Source of the DNA: Halicephalobus mephisto
Lineage: Eukaryota; Nematoda; Chromadorea; Rhabditida; Panagrolaimidae
Assembly: GCA_009193035.1 (NCBI GenBank)
Contig: SWDT01000225.1
Location: 1-64,000, forward strand
Direction of reading: 5' to 3'
DNA: 64,000 nucleotides
Below the pieces are notes generated by a model. That model was not told the origin of the DNA. It ran no database searches and was given only the letters and a program-made list of their open reading frames with translations. This document shows, one piece after another, positions 22,701 to 34,790 of this stretch; position 1 is the first letter of the stretch, and the number at the start of each line of letters is the position of its first letter. The position numbers and the translations under genes were made by a program.

Positions 22701-25700
22701 GTTTTAAAAATAATAATTTTCTTAAAATTTTATAAATAATTTTTTTTATTTTAAAAATAATAATTTTCTTAAAATTTTATAAATAATTTTTTTGTTTTAA
22801 AAATAATAATTTTCTTAAAATTTTATAAATAATTTTTTTCATTTTAAAAATAATCATTTTTTTTAAATTTATAAATAATCATTTTTTTAAATTTAAAAAT
22901 AATCTTTTTTTTTTTAATTTAAAAATAATTTTTTTAATTTTCTGAATTTTAATTTCCAGAACCCTTGATTTCAGATGATTTCAAAAGGTTTCATCGGATT
23001 CTGGAGGGGTTCCAGTGCGCCAAAAATTGACGAATGATCTGTCAGGATTGTTTGTAATTGAACCGAAAATGGTCTTCCAATTAGAGTGCCGCTCTGGATC
23101 GTGACAGTCATTTTGACGGAAAATTGGCTCTGATTTTTTCACAGAAGACATTTTTCAAACACCCAATTACGCAATTCGATTTTAATAATGTTCCGAAAAA
23201 ATTTAAATTTTAACTTTTTCTAATTCATAAAATAATGCATAAATTTCAAAATTTAAATAATTTAAAAATAAAAAAAATTAAAAGTAATTTTTGTGAGAAA
23301 ATTTAAGATTTAAAAATTTTTAACTTTTTGAAAAAAATCAAACTTGATTTTTGGCGTTCTGTTCTGAAATTTTTTTGACTTTTTTAGTCATGTTTGAAAA
23401 AATAAAAAAATCCTCTTTCATTTTTTTAAAAATAATTTTTAATTTTGAGTATTTTTTAATTTTTAACAATTTCCAAAGTTACCTAAATTTGTTTAAAAAA
23501 TAATTATCTAAATCCATTTTATGTTTAATGAATTAGAACGGTTTGAAGATTTTTAACTTTTTAGGATACTATATATTTTTTAATTTTTCCCTGAAAATAA
23601 ATCCAATAAGATTCTCAAAAAAGAAAAACATAAACCCTAATTACTTCATCACCCGATTGTCAAAGATTTCTTACGATCCCTCATTTACCGTAATCTCCAC
23701 AAAGAAATCCTCGATTTGACTTTTTCGAAACAATTTTGTCGCGCAGGACGAGTCCTCATTGTCAAACATCTTCGTGTGATTTACAACTTGATTTTTCTGC
23801 TTTGTTCTCGAAACAAAAACTTGGCAAATATTTCTTCAATTTTTTATTATCTTTACGCTTTACGGTGGTCATCGGGAGAATGGGACTCAATGGGGTTGTA
23901 TACCCGGTTTTGAATAATCGAGGACAAAAGGCTCAAAATTAGCTAAAGATCGTAAAAACGTCTTTTGACCAAATGTAATAAACACCAAATGGGGTTTTGG
24001 CGAAATGAGATGGACGCCAAAGAAGGTATTTCAAATTTTGGCGAAATATGACAAGCGCCAAAAAAGGTGTTTAAGATTTCTGGCAAAGTGTAACCAACGC
24101 TAAATGAAGTTTTTTGAGATTTTTGAAGTTGTAGCAAAGTGTGACCAATACCAAGAAAGTTTTTTAATTTTTTTGGCAAAATGTAACTAATGCCAAAAAA
24201 ATTTTCGAACTTCTTGGCGAAATGTAACTAATGCCAAGAAAGTTTTTTAATTTCTTGGCGAAATGTAACTAATGCCAAAAAAATTTTCGAACTTCTTGGC
24301 GAAATGTAACTAATGCCAAAAAAGTTTTTTAATTTCTTGGCGAAATGTTCTATTAAAAATCGCGTTTTTTTCGTTGTAGAAATTTAAAAAATTTGTGTAA
24401 TTTTTTTCAATGATGTTTGTGGATTACGTAACTCGTTACTTACCTGTTTGAACTGCTCCTCGAAAGTATAACTAGAGTTAGCCATGGATCCAGAATCTTC
24501 ATCGCTGTTTTTTTTGTCTTTTCCGAGTCTGCCTAAACTGAGATCTTCGGGTTCTGCTCCATTCAGATTTTCCAAATCTTCGTCTTCTTCGTTCCTTTCG
24601 GGCGTCTGTCTGCTGGAGCCAGGATTGGAGGTTCCCGCCCCGAAAACTCCATTTAAATTCATTAATTGTTGTTGTTGAAAAGCCGCAAAAAACGGATTAT
24701 TCATTTGAAGAGAAGGTCTGAACGGGAAATCTGCAAAAAAAAAAATAAAAATTCAGAAATTTTTTGATAAATTTGAAATTTCGAAAATTTTTATTAGGAT
24801 TCTGGGGAATTTTATAGTTTTCAAAGTTTCTGTAGAATTTTTGAAATTTTAAGAAGTTTGACTTGGGTTATAGGGTATTCGAAAAGTTTCCAGCAGATTT
24901 CAGGGAATTATTGAAGATTCTAGGAGATTTCGAAAGATTTTGGAAGATTATAGAAAATTCTGGAAGATTTCAGAAAATTCTAGAAGATTTCAGAAGACTT
25001 CAGAAGACTTCAGAAGACTTCAGAAGACTTCAAGAGATTTCAGTAGACTTCAGAAAACCCCAGAAGATTTCAGAAGACTTCAGAAGACTTCAAGAGATTT
25101 CAGTAGACTCTAGAAAATCCCAGAAGATTCTAGGAGATTTCGAAAGACTCCAAAAAACCCCAGAAGATTCTAAAAGGCTTTAGAAAATTTCGGAATACTC
25201 CAGAAGCTTATACTAAATCCTCAAGTTTTCAACTTTCTGCAGGATTCTAAAAGCCTTCAGAAGTTTCTTTATCGTTTTGGAAGACTTCAAAAACTTCTAG
25301 AATATTCTAAAAAGTTTTCGAAAATCCTAAAAGTGGTTCTAAGATTTTAGAAAACTTTAAAAATTAAAAAAAAATAAATTATTTTAAATTTTCGAAATTT
25401 TCGTTTTAATTCAAAAATTCCAAAAATTTCTAAAAAGTCCTCCAAAATTTCAATCGAATTTTGAAAATTAAAAAAAAATAAAAATTAATTTTTAAATAAT
25501 TTCAAAATTTTGAAAATTAAAAAAAAAATAAAAATTAATTTTTAAATAATTTCAATCGAATTTTGAAAATTAAAAAAAATAAAAATTAATTTTTAAATAA
25601 TTTCAAAATTTTCTAATATTGCAAAAAATCGAAGAACAACAATTGTGAATTTCGTATTTTTGCCTTGTCAATCACCGCAATCGACCAATTGCTCATCTCA

Positions 25701-25967
25701 GATTTCATCCAGAAAAATTTTCGAAATAAACTTACTTCCGAAAAATTTCTGGAGCATCTTCGGATCGAGCATATTTTCCATTCTTGTCGAGACTCCAGAA
25801 TCGGCGTTATCTGGAGATGAAGGATCTTCGTTGTCTGAATTTTCTGATTTTCCGTTAAAATTAGTCAAATTAGCCAGAAGCTGTTCAGAAGCACTGCTGA
25901 GGTCGCTTTCGTCCAAACTTTTGATTCCCGGAGAGGTCATCGTTGGCATAGTGTTCTGTTCCACCAT
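19741..25967 (-). CDS. cfi-1: ARID3 / dead ringer-type transcription factor
   Basis: Seven exons, 25967-25736, 24730-24444, 22384-22312, 21564-21124, 21077-20975, 20128-20037 and 19991-19741, join in frame to 492 residues. Nuclear DNA-binding protein; AT-rich DNA is the known target of the family. Acidic Ser/Asp-rich N-terminus; Asn/Gln-rich stretch; then the extended ARID from YTFEEQFKQLYEVNDDP (~166-180) through WLDDWFSFMNK, IPIMAKQVLDLYEL, GGLVEIINKKLWREITKGL, ITSAAFTLRTQYQKYLY and REGRR (~289-293), very close to animal ARID3 proteins. The C-terminal REKLES region shows FELFQRA and SMEVNGSTYQGILFA (~448-462). The last intron (19992-20036) is a 45-bp GC-AG intron. C. elegans CFI-1, the single ARID3 gene there, patterns neurons; the symbol follows that orthology. 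Start chosen at the first ATG after the acceptor, with a TGA in frame just upstream. Confidence 0.93.
20129..20974. repeat. ARID3 intron 5: two minisatellites
   Basis: 20140-20400 repeats aagtcatcgattaccgtaat + ttattttttt aaatattt (~65 bp units). 20690-20960 repeats taaagtaccctctttgtccc + aattct (~28 bp units), GC-richer than its surroundings. Confidence 0.8.
21565..22311. repeat. ARID3 intron 3: ~55-bp repeat with aaattactgtaattt
   Basis: About eleven units of aaattactgtaatttttgg + aaatttactaaatcttaatt run from 21570 to 22170. The tactgtaatt motif recurs throughout the window. Confidence 0.8.
22385..24443. repeat. ARID3 intron 2: AT-rich DNA and a hairpin array
   Basis: 22400-22940 is low-complexity AT. 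22960-23900 is mixed. 23960-24350 is an array of ttggcgaaatgtaactaatgcca units (see the separate entry). No exon-like segment besides the flanking coding exons was found. Confidence 0.6.
23960..24350 (+). repeat. Array of short TTGGC...GCCAA hairpin units
   Basis: Units such as ttcttggcgaaatgtaacta + atgccaagaa can fold on themselves (TTCTTGGC pairs with GCCAAGAA). The first units are diverged (gacgccaaag, gcgccaaaaa); the last four (from ~24170) are regular, at ~32-bp steps. Confidence 0.75.
24731..25735. repeat. ARID3 intron 1: cagaagactt-type minisatellite and AT tracts
   Basis: 24860-25200 repeats gatttcagaagacttcagaa with 10-bp sub-periodicity. 25340-25620 is aaaattaaaaaaaataaaaa-type DNA with a repeated ~60-bp block. 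Confidence 0.75.
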
Positions 25968-26006
25968 CAATTTCCTCCAGTGAACTTTTGCCAGAGATCA
26001 AAAAAG

Positions 26007-26008
26007 CT
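26007..26008 (-). promoter_or_regulatory. Probable trans-splice acceptor for the ARID3 gene
   Basis: tttttatttttcag on the - strand ends 39 nt before the ATG. An in-frame TGA lies between, so the exon starts in 5' UTR. Confidence 0.5.
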
Positions 26009-26880
26009 GAAAAATAAAAATCATACTTTTTCGAAATTAAAAATCATATTTTTTCAAAAATAAAATTTTTTTCGAAAATAAAAAATAATTTTTTTTTTCA
26101 AAAATTAAAAAAAAAATAAAAAATAACTTTTTTTCAAAAATTTCAAAAAAAATAAAAAATTATTTTTTTTTTTTCGAAAATTTAAAAAATGTTATTGCGA
26201 AATTCTCTCGACACGAATTTTTAAAGTTTCTAATTACATTATTGTAGAAAGTTTTTTTTACAAAATCTTCTCGACACGAATTTTCGAAATTCTTAATTAC
26301 TGTAAAAAAATAAAAAAGTAAATTTTTCGACGCGGATTTTTTGAATTTTTTAGAAAGTTCTAAAATTAGAATTTTTTAAAAACTTGTTGAAAAGTGGAAA
26401 TTTCAGGATTTGAAACTTGTGGAATTCCTACTGGATTCTGAAAAATTTTCTGTTCTTCGCATTAAATACTACGAGATTTTGAAGATTTTAAAAGATTCTG
26501 AAAGGCTTCAGAAAATTCTAGAGGATTTCAGAAGATCCTAGAAGATCTTAAAAAAGTTCAAAAATTCTGGAAAGTTTCAGAAAATTCTAGAGGATTTCAG
26601 AAGATCCTGGAAGATCTTAAAAAAGTTCAAAGATTCTGGAAAGTTTCAAAAAGTTTTAAAGATTCTAGGTTTCAGAAAGTTTTAAAAAAACTTGAAAAAG
26701 TTCAAATTCTTTGAGATTTTAAAACTTCAGAAAGTTCCCCAGGATTCTAGGTTTCAGAAAGTCAGAAAATTCTGGAAAACTTCAGAAGATTTCCAAAGAT
26801 TATAATAACCTTCAATATCTTCCTTAAAATTCAAGAAATCTCCACGACATTCTGCAATTTTTATAACTTCTTTATCATTA
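26009..26880. repeat. AT-rich DNA with ttctagaagatttcagaag-type repeats
   Basis: 26020-26190 is A/T runs. 26200-26300 holds two copies of ctcgacacgaattt. 26460-26800 repeats gaaagtttcagaaaattcta + gaggatttcagaagatcct. No gene. Confidence 0.6.
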
Positions 26881-27481
26881 AAAAACGTAACTTTTGGTCT
26901 GGTAATAGTTGCAAAATGTGTCAAAAATGCAACAAAATAGTCACATTTTTCATGGATATTTGACATTTACTACGAAAGTTACAAATAATAATGAAAATTT
27001 ACTTTTTTCACTGACCCAAAAGTTTCGTTTTTTTCATATAATAACAATATTCAGTTTTTTAAAGTAGAAGACTAAATCTTGATTAATACCGTACACCCAG
27101 AAAAGCGTAACTTTTGGCTTTTTCATAATTACGAAATGTGTCAAAAATGCAACAAAATAGTCACATTTTTCATGGATATTGAAAATTTACTACGAAAGTT
27201 ACAAATAATAATGAAAATTTACTTTTTTTACTGACCCAAAAGTTTCGTTTTTTTCATATAATAACAATATTCAGTTTTTTTACATAAAGGAGTAAATCTT
27301 GATTAATACCGTACACCCAGAAAAGCGTAACTTTTGGCTTTTTCATAATTACGAAATGTGTCAAAAATGTAACAAAATAGTCACATTTTTCATAAATATT
27401 TGAAATTTACTACGAAAATTACAAATAATAATGAAAATTTACTTTTTTTACTGACCCAAAAGTTTCGTTTTTTTCGTGTAC
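26881..27481 (+). mobile_element. Three tandem copies of the palindromic MITE-like element
   Basis: Copies at about 26881-27040, 27091-27260 and 27311-27481. Each begins (cacccaga)aaagcgtaacttttgg and ends cccaaaagtttcgttttttt. Linkers of ~50 bp (ataacaatattcagtttttt ... aaatcttgattaatacc) are shared, making a 220-bp higher-order unit. Confidence 0.8.
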
Positions 27482-27940
27482 GATAAACATGAAAAACTCC
27501 ATTTTGCTCAGAATTTGTCCCATCGCGAATTTCCAGAGACATTGGAAACTTTCGGTTTCAGAAGTTTCCGCCGAATTTCAAGATTCTGTTTATTGAAAAA
27601 AGTCGAATCTCGGCGTTCCTTAATTCCACGTCATTAATCATTTCGAGACCCGAAATGCCAAAAATATAAATTCCAAAACGACATGTCCAAATGAGAAATA
27701 AAGTCGGAATAACTGTCCAATTTTTTCTTTGTTTGGATTCCGCGCATGCTCCGCCTCAGGGGGTCCTGGATTGGCTCTCCATCTGTCTTATTCCTTTCAT
27801 GGCATTATTCATTCGCTAATCGACTTTTTAAAATTGGGCGGAGTCGGAGCTTACTGAAGAATATCTTAATGCCTTTGGGAAATTCAAAGTTTTTAGAAAT
27901 AATAATACTATCAAAAATAAAAACTCTAAAAATTTAAAAA
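27482..27940. other. More complex sequence, possible regulatory DNA
   Basis: Not repetitive, with GC-richer stretches (cgcgcatgctccgcctcagg, gggcggagtcggagctt). No convincing coding frame. It lies about 1.7 kb upstream of the ARID3 start, so a promoter or enhancer is possible. Confidence 0.35.
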
Positions 27941-28490
27941 AAAATAAAAACTTTAAAAAGAATTTTAAAAATTTAGAAAAAAATAAAAAAATAAGAAAAC
28001 TTAAAATTTTTTTTAAATTAATAAATTTAGAGAAAATTATGGAATTTTGTGAATTTAAAAAAGTAGTAAAAATTGGAATTTGTGAATTTAAAAAATAGTA
28101 AAAATTAAAACTTATGAATTTTGTGAATTTAAAAAGTTAATAAATTTAGAGAAATTTGTGAATTTTAAAAAGTAGTAAATTTGCAGAAATTTGTGAATTT
28201 AAAAAATTAATAAATTTACAGAATTTTGTGAATTTTAAAAAAAGTAGTAAAAATTGGAATTTATGAATTTTGTGAATTTTAAAAAAAAATAAAAATTGAA
28301 ATTTGTGAATTTTAAAAAGTAGTAAATTTACAGAAATTTGTGAATTTTAAAAAAAGTAGTAAAAATTGGAATTTATGAATTTAAAAAATTAATAAATTTA
28401 GAGAAATTTGTGAATTTTAAAAAATAATAAAAATTGAAATTTATGAATTTTGAGATTTTTATAATTTTATTTAAATACCGTAATTATAAA
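27941..28490. repeat. Low-complexity repeat of aatttgtgaatttt / aaattggaatt
   Basis: Degenerate 40-60-bp units such as gtaaaaattggaatttatga + attttgtgaatttt. No gene. Confidence 0.65.
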
Positions 28491-28800
28491 ATTCCACTGT
28501 AACGAGACAGCTTTATTCACTTGGATAAAACTACCGTAGGAGGACCGATTTCGATGGAATGGACAAAGAAGACTCTTCGAAGAACAAATTATTCGAAAAT
28601 TGCTCCCAAATACGGTCCCGCCTCCGAATTAAATCTGGGGGTCCGTTTTGAGGAGTTTCGTTGATTTCGCGCACTCGAAAATTGTTTGCAATAATCGTAA
28701 ATGCGATCAACGAAAAACTCAACAAGCCAATCCCTCGATGTAAATACAACAACCAATTGAAATTGAGAACCATCAATTACTGTCATTCTTAAAAAGTAAT
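28491..28800. other. Complex non-repetitive island
   Basis: Short overlapping - strand frames (60-80 codons) exist but show no domain, splice pattern or repeat in codon bias. Non-coding regulatory sequence is as likely. Confidence 0.3.
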
Positions 28801-29460
28801 GAATTTTTCAGTTCCACTTTTTACGAAAAATAAAATTTGAAATTTTCTCAGACAATGGTCCAGATTATTTCGAAACTGAATAAATTTAAATTTTTCTCAG
28901 TTACGGTAATGAAATTTAAATTTTTTCAAAAATATACAAAATTGAAGAAAATTATTTAAAAAAAAATTAAAATTCCACAATTTTTAGAAAATTTTTAATT
29001 TTTAGAAATTTTTTAAATTTCAGAATTCTCTAAAAAATTTTCTAAAATTTCAGAATTTTTCAAAAATTTTTCAGAATTCTAGAATTTTTAAACATTTTAA
29101 AAATTTAAAACTTTTAACCGAATTTTTAAATTTTCTAAAATTTCAGAATCTTTTAAAAACCGAGATTTTTTAATTTTTAAAATTTTTGAAGAATTCCAGA
29201 ATCTTCCAAAAACTGAGATTTTTGAATTTTAGAATCTTCCAAAAATTTTCCAACATCCTGAAAATTTAAAACTTCCAACCGAATTTTAAATTTCAAACAA
29301 TTCTAAAATTTTCTGAAATTTCAGAATCTTCCAAAAACTGAGATTTTTGAATTTTTCAAGTTTTTTTTTTGAATTTTAGAATGTTTCGAAAATTTTCCAA
29401 CATCCTGAAAATTTAAAACTTCCAACCGAATTTGGGATATTTTGGGACTTTGCATGACAT
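28801..29460. repeat. AT-rich low-complexity DNA
   Basis: Runs of aatttttaaa and ttccaaaaactgagattttt (repeated about three times, 29150-29370). No gene. Confidence 0.55.
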
Positions 29461-30010
29461 TTTACTAAATTTAAATTTCCCTAGGAATACGGTAATGAAA
29501 TTTGGGAAAGTTATTATTATTGGGTCTTTTTAAGGGAAGACAATTTGGAAACAAGCTGGATTCTTTTTAGAGTCGGTTGCCGAGGATCCCATTTGCCGGG
29601 AACAAAAGCCGGACTTCATCAAAGCTGTGGCATTGTTTTGGCGCATTTGGCTCGACTAATAATTGGTCCGACATTGAAAAGTCACTCGAAGAAGCCACTC
29701 ATGGCTCACTTAATATTACCACACATGACAATATTCTTTCGCAGCTTCGAAAACAGATACTAATTGACTAAATTGGGATGTTTCGAGTGGTATACGGTAG
29801 AATGTCGAACATTTTTAAAAAGTTGGAATGACACTCAATATGGGTCTTAATTAATTGAGATCTTTTTCACCTCCTGGGGATGGGAAAGGGGTCCAATCAC
29901 GGCGGGGGTCCCTCCAAGCCGAATCGACTCGCACCTCCGACAAGTGGATAAACGGCCGTTCGGATTACATGAGGTCAATCTCTGGATCAACTCAGCTTAC
30001 AGAAATTACC
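29461..30010. other. Complex island, candidate regulatory DNA
   Basis: Unique, GC-richer sequence, including ttttggcgcatttggctcga + ctaataattgg (TTGGC half-sites and a homeodomain-like core) and ggcgggggtccctccaagc. Frames of ~70 codons in two frames lack any family match. About 3.5-4 kb upstream of the ARID3 start. Confidence 0.35.
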
Positions 30011-30420
30011 GCAAAAATTGATACCTATCTTAATCGAGATTTCATAAAAATAAACAATTTTTATCTCAAAAATTAGATTTTAAAAAAAATAAATTTTTAG
30101 ATACATTGAGATTACAGAAATTACTGCAAAAATTGATACCTATCTTAATCTAGATTTCATAAATTAACAACTATCTTAATCGAGATTTCATAAAAATAAT
30201 TTTTTAAATCTAATTTTTCAGATAAAAATTATTTGAATAAATAAATTTTTAGATACATTGAGATTACAGATATTACCGCAAAAATTGATAGCTATCTTAA
30301 TCGAGATTTCATAAAAATAAACAATTTTATCTAAAAATTTAAATTTAGAAAAATTAATTTTTTTAATTTAATTTTTAAAATCTGAGATCAGATATTACTG
30401 TAAAAATTAAATATTTTTCG
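30011..30420 (+). repeat. ~100-130-bp repeat with ttaccgcaaaaattgatacc
   Basis: gagattacagaaattaccgc + aaaaattgatacctatctta + atcgagatttcataaaaat recurs three to four times. Confidence 0.65.
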
Positions 30421-31640
30421 TTATTAAAAATTTTGAAAAATCTTTTTTTGGAAAATATGAAAAATAATAACTACAGTAATGATGAAATATTTAAAAAAGA
30501 TCAATTTTCATCAAGCCTCTGGCAATTGTCAAAAGGATAAAGTAAAACTTTTTTAATCCTCAAAAAATGTGCAATTCTAGCATGTCCGATAAAAAATACG
30601 ACAAAGTTGTCATTAGTCCGTAAGAAAAAGATTATGAAGACTCTTCGGATCAAATTCCATCATTTTTAAAGCAAAAGTTATTAATATCAATCAAATGAAG
30701 AAAACCCTGGACGGCAAACCGGTGACTTGACTCGGTTGTCATCAACTTTCGATCGAAAAAAATTTTTTGATTTTTAACAAAAAAAATTTTTTTTGATTTT
30801 TAAGAGAAAAAATTTCTTAATTTTTAAGAAAAAAAATTTCTTAATTTTTAACAAAAATTTTTTTTTTGATTTTTAGGAAAAAATGAATTTGAAAAATAAC
30901 TCAGATGATGGATGGATTAGACATTATCCGAGGACATACGACGTAATAAAAAAGAAATTGATTGCTATTGGGGATAAAAAATTTTAAAAATCAACTTTAA
31001 GATTTTCGTTTTAAGATATATCATTAAAAAATTCGTTTTAAAAAAGGCAAAATCAAAAATTACAGATTTGTTTTCAAAAATAAAAAAATTCTAAAATTCG
31101 AAATTTGTTCCAAAAAAATTAAAAAATTAAAAATTTGTTTTTAAAAATAATAAAAATTCGAAATTTGTTCTAAAAAATAAGAAAATAAAAAAAAACAAAA
31201 AATTACAAATTTGTTTTTAAAAATAATAAAAATTCTAAAATTCAAAATTTGTTCTAAAAAGTAAAAAAATAAAAAAACAAAAATTTGTTTTTAAAAATAA
31301 TAAAAATTCTAAAATTCGAAATTTGTTCCAAAAAAATTAAAAAATAAAAAAAACAAAAAATTACAAATTTATTTTTAAAAATAAAAAAATTCTAAAATTC
31401 GCTTCGAGAATTGTGAAAATTCAAAAAATGGATTTGTTATAGTATATGAAGAAACTTTTATTTTGAAAAAACATAAATTTTTAAAAACGAATCAGTTCCA
31501 AAAACCAAAGTATTTCACAAAAACGAAGTTTCCAGTAAAAACTCAAAAATTCAACGAAAAACTCGCTTCAAGAGTCAGAAAATTTTTAAAAAATTGCTCT
31601 TAAAAACCGGAAAAATTAAAAGAAAAAAATTCGCGACAGA
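30421..31640. repeat. AT-rich, partly tandem low-complexity DNA
   Basis: 30480-30750 is moderately complex without frames. 31030-31390 repeats aaattctaaaattcgaaatt + tgttccaaaaaaattaaaaa. No gene. Confidence 0.5.
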
Positions 31641-31649
31641 ACCAAAAAG

Positions 31650-32215
31650 ATATTTTTCGTGTTAAGACCGAGTGATAGTTTTTTGATTTTTCGTATTAAA
31701 ACTGAATGATAGTTTTTCGCGTACGGATTGAAAGATAATTTTTCATACAAAAACCAAAATGAAAGTTCTCGTGTGAAGGCCCAAAGATAGGTTTTCGTGT
31801 GGAGACTGAGAGGTAATTTTAAAACTTTCGTGTGAAGACCGAGATAATTTTAAAACTTTCGTGTAGAGACCGAGAAGTAATTTTAAAACTTTTCGTGTGA
31901 AGACCGAGATAATTTTAAAACTTTCGTGTAAAGACTGAGAGGTAACTTTAAAACTTTCGTGTGAAGACCGAGAAGTAACTTCAAAACTTTCGTGTGGAGA
32001 CCGAGATAATTTTAAAACTTTCGTGTAAAGACTGAGAGGTAACTTTAAAACTTTCGTGTGAAGACCGAGAAGTAACTTCAAAACTTTCGTGTAGAGACTG
32101 AGAAGTAACTTCAAAACTTTTCGTGTGAAGACCGAGAAGTAATTTTAAAACTTTCGTGTAGAGACCGAGAAGTAACTTCAAAACTTTCATGTGGAGACTG
32201 AATATGCTACATCGA
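31650..32215 (+). repeat. 33-36-bp minisatellite, about 15 copies
   Basis: Units of aactttcgtgtgaagaccga + gaagtaacttcaa with variants (gtagagactg, gataatttt). Frames over it encode HESFK-type repeats by chance. Confidence 0.88.
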
Positions 32216-33040
32216 TCTCGACATGAACGTGATTAGATTGAGCAGATTAAAAGGGTTGAATTTGCAATTCATCAAAGATTTTGTTTTCGACAAAGGTCCA
32301 CTGAGAGGATGAACGGAGGACAATCAGTCAATCAGATCCGGACTCGGAAAATCAAAAACTGCAGTCGTTCGTTTTTTGCGTAAATGATTGCCATTTGGTT
32401 GATTAAAATCAGGCTAATTTGATGAGACTTTTGCCAGGCCGAAATAATTTTTGGAACAACTGGCAAGGAACATCAAACAGCCATATTTCATAACTACATG
32501 TACTAGATTAAAATCATATTGAGGTTTTTAGAACTTACTGAGAGCTATTTCAAATTTTATAAAAACTTAGGAATTTTTAGAAATTCTTCAAAATTTTTAG
32601 ATTCTTGAAGAATTTTATCGAAAATTCTGGAAGTTTTTAGAACTTATTGGAAGCTATTTGAAATTTTATAAAATAACTTTAAAAACTTTTAGAATTTCTT
32701 TAAAATTTCCGAAATCTTGAAGAATTTTATCGAAGATTCTGAAAAATTTTAAAACTCCAAGATTTTATGGAAATTTTTAGAACCTAGTTGTAAATTTTGA
32801 AATTTTTGAAAACTTTATAGAAATTCTCGAAGTTTTTTAGAATTTGAACGGATTTTCAGAACACGTTAGAATATAGAGGAGGATTTTTGAACTATTCAAA
32901 GTCTTATGGAGTCAGAATCCAATGAAAAGTTACGAAATATTGAAGGATTTTATGTGTCTTATACAACATTGGAGAGGTTTTTTGAAGCTTATGAAACTTT
33001 GGAAAATCTCATAGAATATACAAAAAAGATACATTAAAAC
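32216..33040. other. Mixed gap, no gene seen
   Basis: 32216-32520 is fairly complex. 32520-32900 holds degenerate gaagtttttagaacttattg-type repeats. Confidence 0.4.
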
Positions 33041-33335
33041 GGTCCTAATGTATCAGATATATTATATTAGATATATTGAATATATCAGATATATTGAATA
33101 TATTAGATATATTATATTAGATATATTGAATATATTAGATATATCGAATATATTGAATATATTATATTAGATATATCGAATATATTAAATGCAACTGACC
33201 GATATTAATGTATTAATGCATTGAATATAATGTATCTGATACATCAGAACCATTTTAATGTATCCTTTTTGTATGTGATATCGATACATTAAACCGATTC
33301 TGATTATAAAATATATTAAATTCAATATATAGTTG
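33041..33335 (+). repeat. atattgaatatattagat microsatellite
   Basis: Self-complementary 18-bp-like units (gaatatattagatatattat) for ~150 bp, then aatgtat-type sequence. Confidence 0.8.
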
Positions 33336-33342
33336 CATTAAG

Positions 33343-33925
33343 TTCACCCAGAAAAGCGTAACTTTTGGCTTTTTCATAATTACGAAATGTGTCAAAAATG
33401 TAACAAAATAGTCACATTTTTCATAAATATTGAAAATTTACTACGAAAGTTACAAATAATAATGAAAATTTACTTTTTTCACTGACCCAAAAGTTTCGTT
33501 TTTTTCATATAATAACAATATTCAGTTTTTTAAAGTAGAAGACTAAATCTTGATTAATACCGTACACCCAGAAAAGCGTAACTTTTGGCTTCTTCGCAAT
33601 TGCGAAATGCGACAAAATTGTTACATTTTTCATAAATATTTGACATTTACTACGAAAGTTACAAATAATAATGAAAATTTACTTTTTTTACTGACCCAAA
33701 AGTTTCGTTTTTTTCATATAATAACAATATTCAGTTTTTTAAAGTAGAGGAGTAAATCTTGATTAATACCGTACACTCAGAAAAGCGTAACTTTTGGCTT
33801 CTTCGCAATTGCGAAATGTGTCAAAATTGTTACATTTTTCATAAATATTTGGCATTTACTACGAAAGTTACAAATAATAATGAAAATTTACATTTTTTAC
33901 TAACCTAAAAGTTTCGTTTTTTCAA
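33343..33925 (+). mobile_element. Three further tandem copies of the palindromic MITE-like element
   Basis: Copies at about 33343-33510, 33562-33720 and 33771-33920, with the same ends and the same ~50-bp linker as at 27 kb (step ~210 bp). The two clusters are more alike than either is to the single copies at 5.6 kb. Confidence 0.8.
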
Positions 33926-34380
33926 ATTTCGAAACCAAAGAAATACCGTAAAAGGAATAAATTTATAACGAGTGGTTTCTTTTTGAATCACGACGAAAGT
34001 TTTCTCTTCGATCAGTTTTGAGTTTTGCGAGCGAAATTTGATCCAGATGAGGGGCAACAGAGAGATTCGAAAAATCCAACTGTCAATTGTCCAATAAATT
34101 TAAAAATTGAAAATTATATTCGCGAGAAAATCAAAGAAAATAAAAAATTGAAATAAAAAATCGTGCCTTTCCCATTCTCGGAGGCAAAAGATCGAGATCG
34201 GGATGAAAGATTTAATCTTTTCAAAGAAAAACATCAAAACAATTGCCAAATTTGGATTTCTTTGATCCCATTTTCTCAAACATGGGAAAATTGGGAATTA
34301 TTAGGTTTCTAAGGTCAACAACATAATTTTGATACTGTAGAAATGAAAATTAAAAAATAATTCTAAAATAAAAATGATTT
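33926..34380. other. Moderately complex gap, no gene seen
   Basis: Includes gatccagatgaggggcaaca and cattctcggaggcaaaagatcga; no frame of note. Confidence 0.35.
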
Positions 34381-34790
34381 TTAAGTTTTAATGGATTCTG
34401 GAGAATTCTAAAAAGTTTAAAGATCCTAGAAGGTTTCAGAAGTTTTTAAAGATTCTAGATTTCAGAAGTTCCTAAGGATTCTAGAAGGATTCAGAAGTTC
34501 CTAAAGATTCTAGATTTCAGAAGTTCCTAAGAATTCTAGATTTCAGAAGTTCCTAAAGATTCTAGATTTCAGAAATTCCTAAGGATTCTAGAAGGATTCA
34601 GAAGTTCCTAAGGATTCTAGATTTCAGAAGTTCCTAAAGATCCTAGAAGGATTCAGAAGTTCTTAAAAACTCTAGATTTCAGATGTTCCTAAAGATTCTA
34701 GGTTTCAGAAGCATCTTTGAAATTCTTTAAGAATTCGAAATTTTAGAAGGTTTCAGAAGCACCTTCGAATTTCTCTAAAATTAAAAATTT
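34381..34790 (+). repeat. ~26-27-bp minisatellite agattctagatttcagaagttccta
   Basis: About 13 units of ttcctaaagattctagattt + cagaag with the variant aaggattcagaag. Confidence 0.85.

Noticed and set aside
29545..30076. Several 65-73-codon + strand frames
   Set aside because: Mutually overlapping in different frames with no domain; the sequence looks like non-coding complex DNA.
31650..32215. Regular short repeats that could suggest a CRISPR array
   Set aside because: Direct head-to-tail units without unique spacers, in a eukaryotic genome; an ordinary minisatellite.
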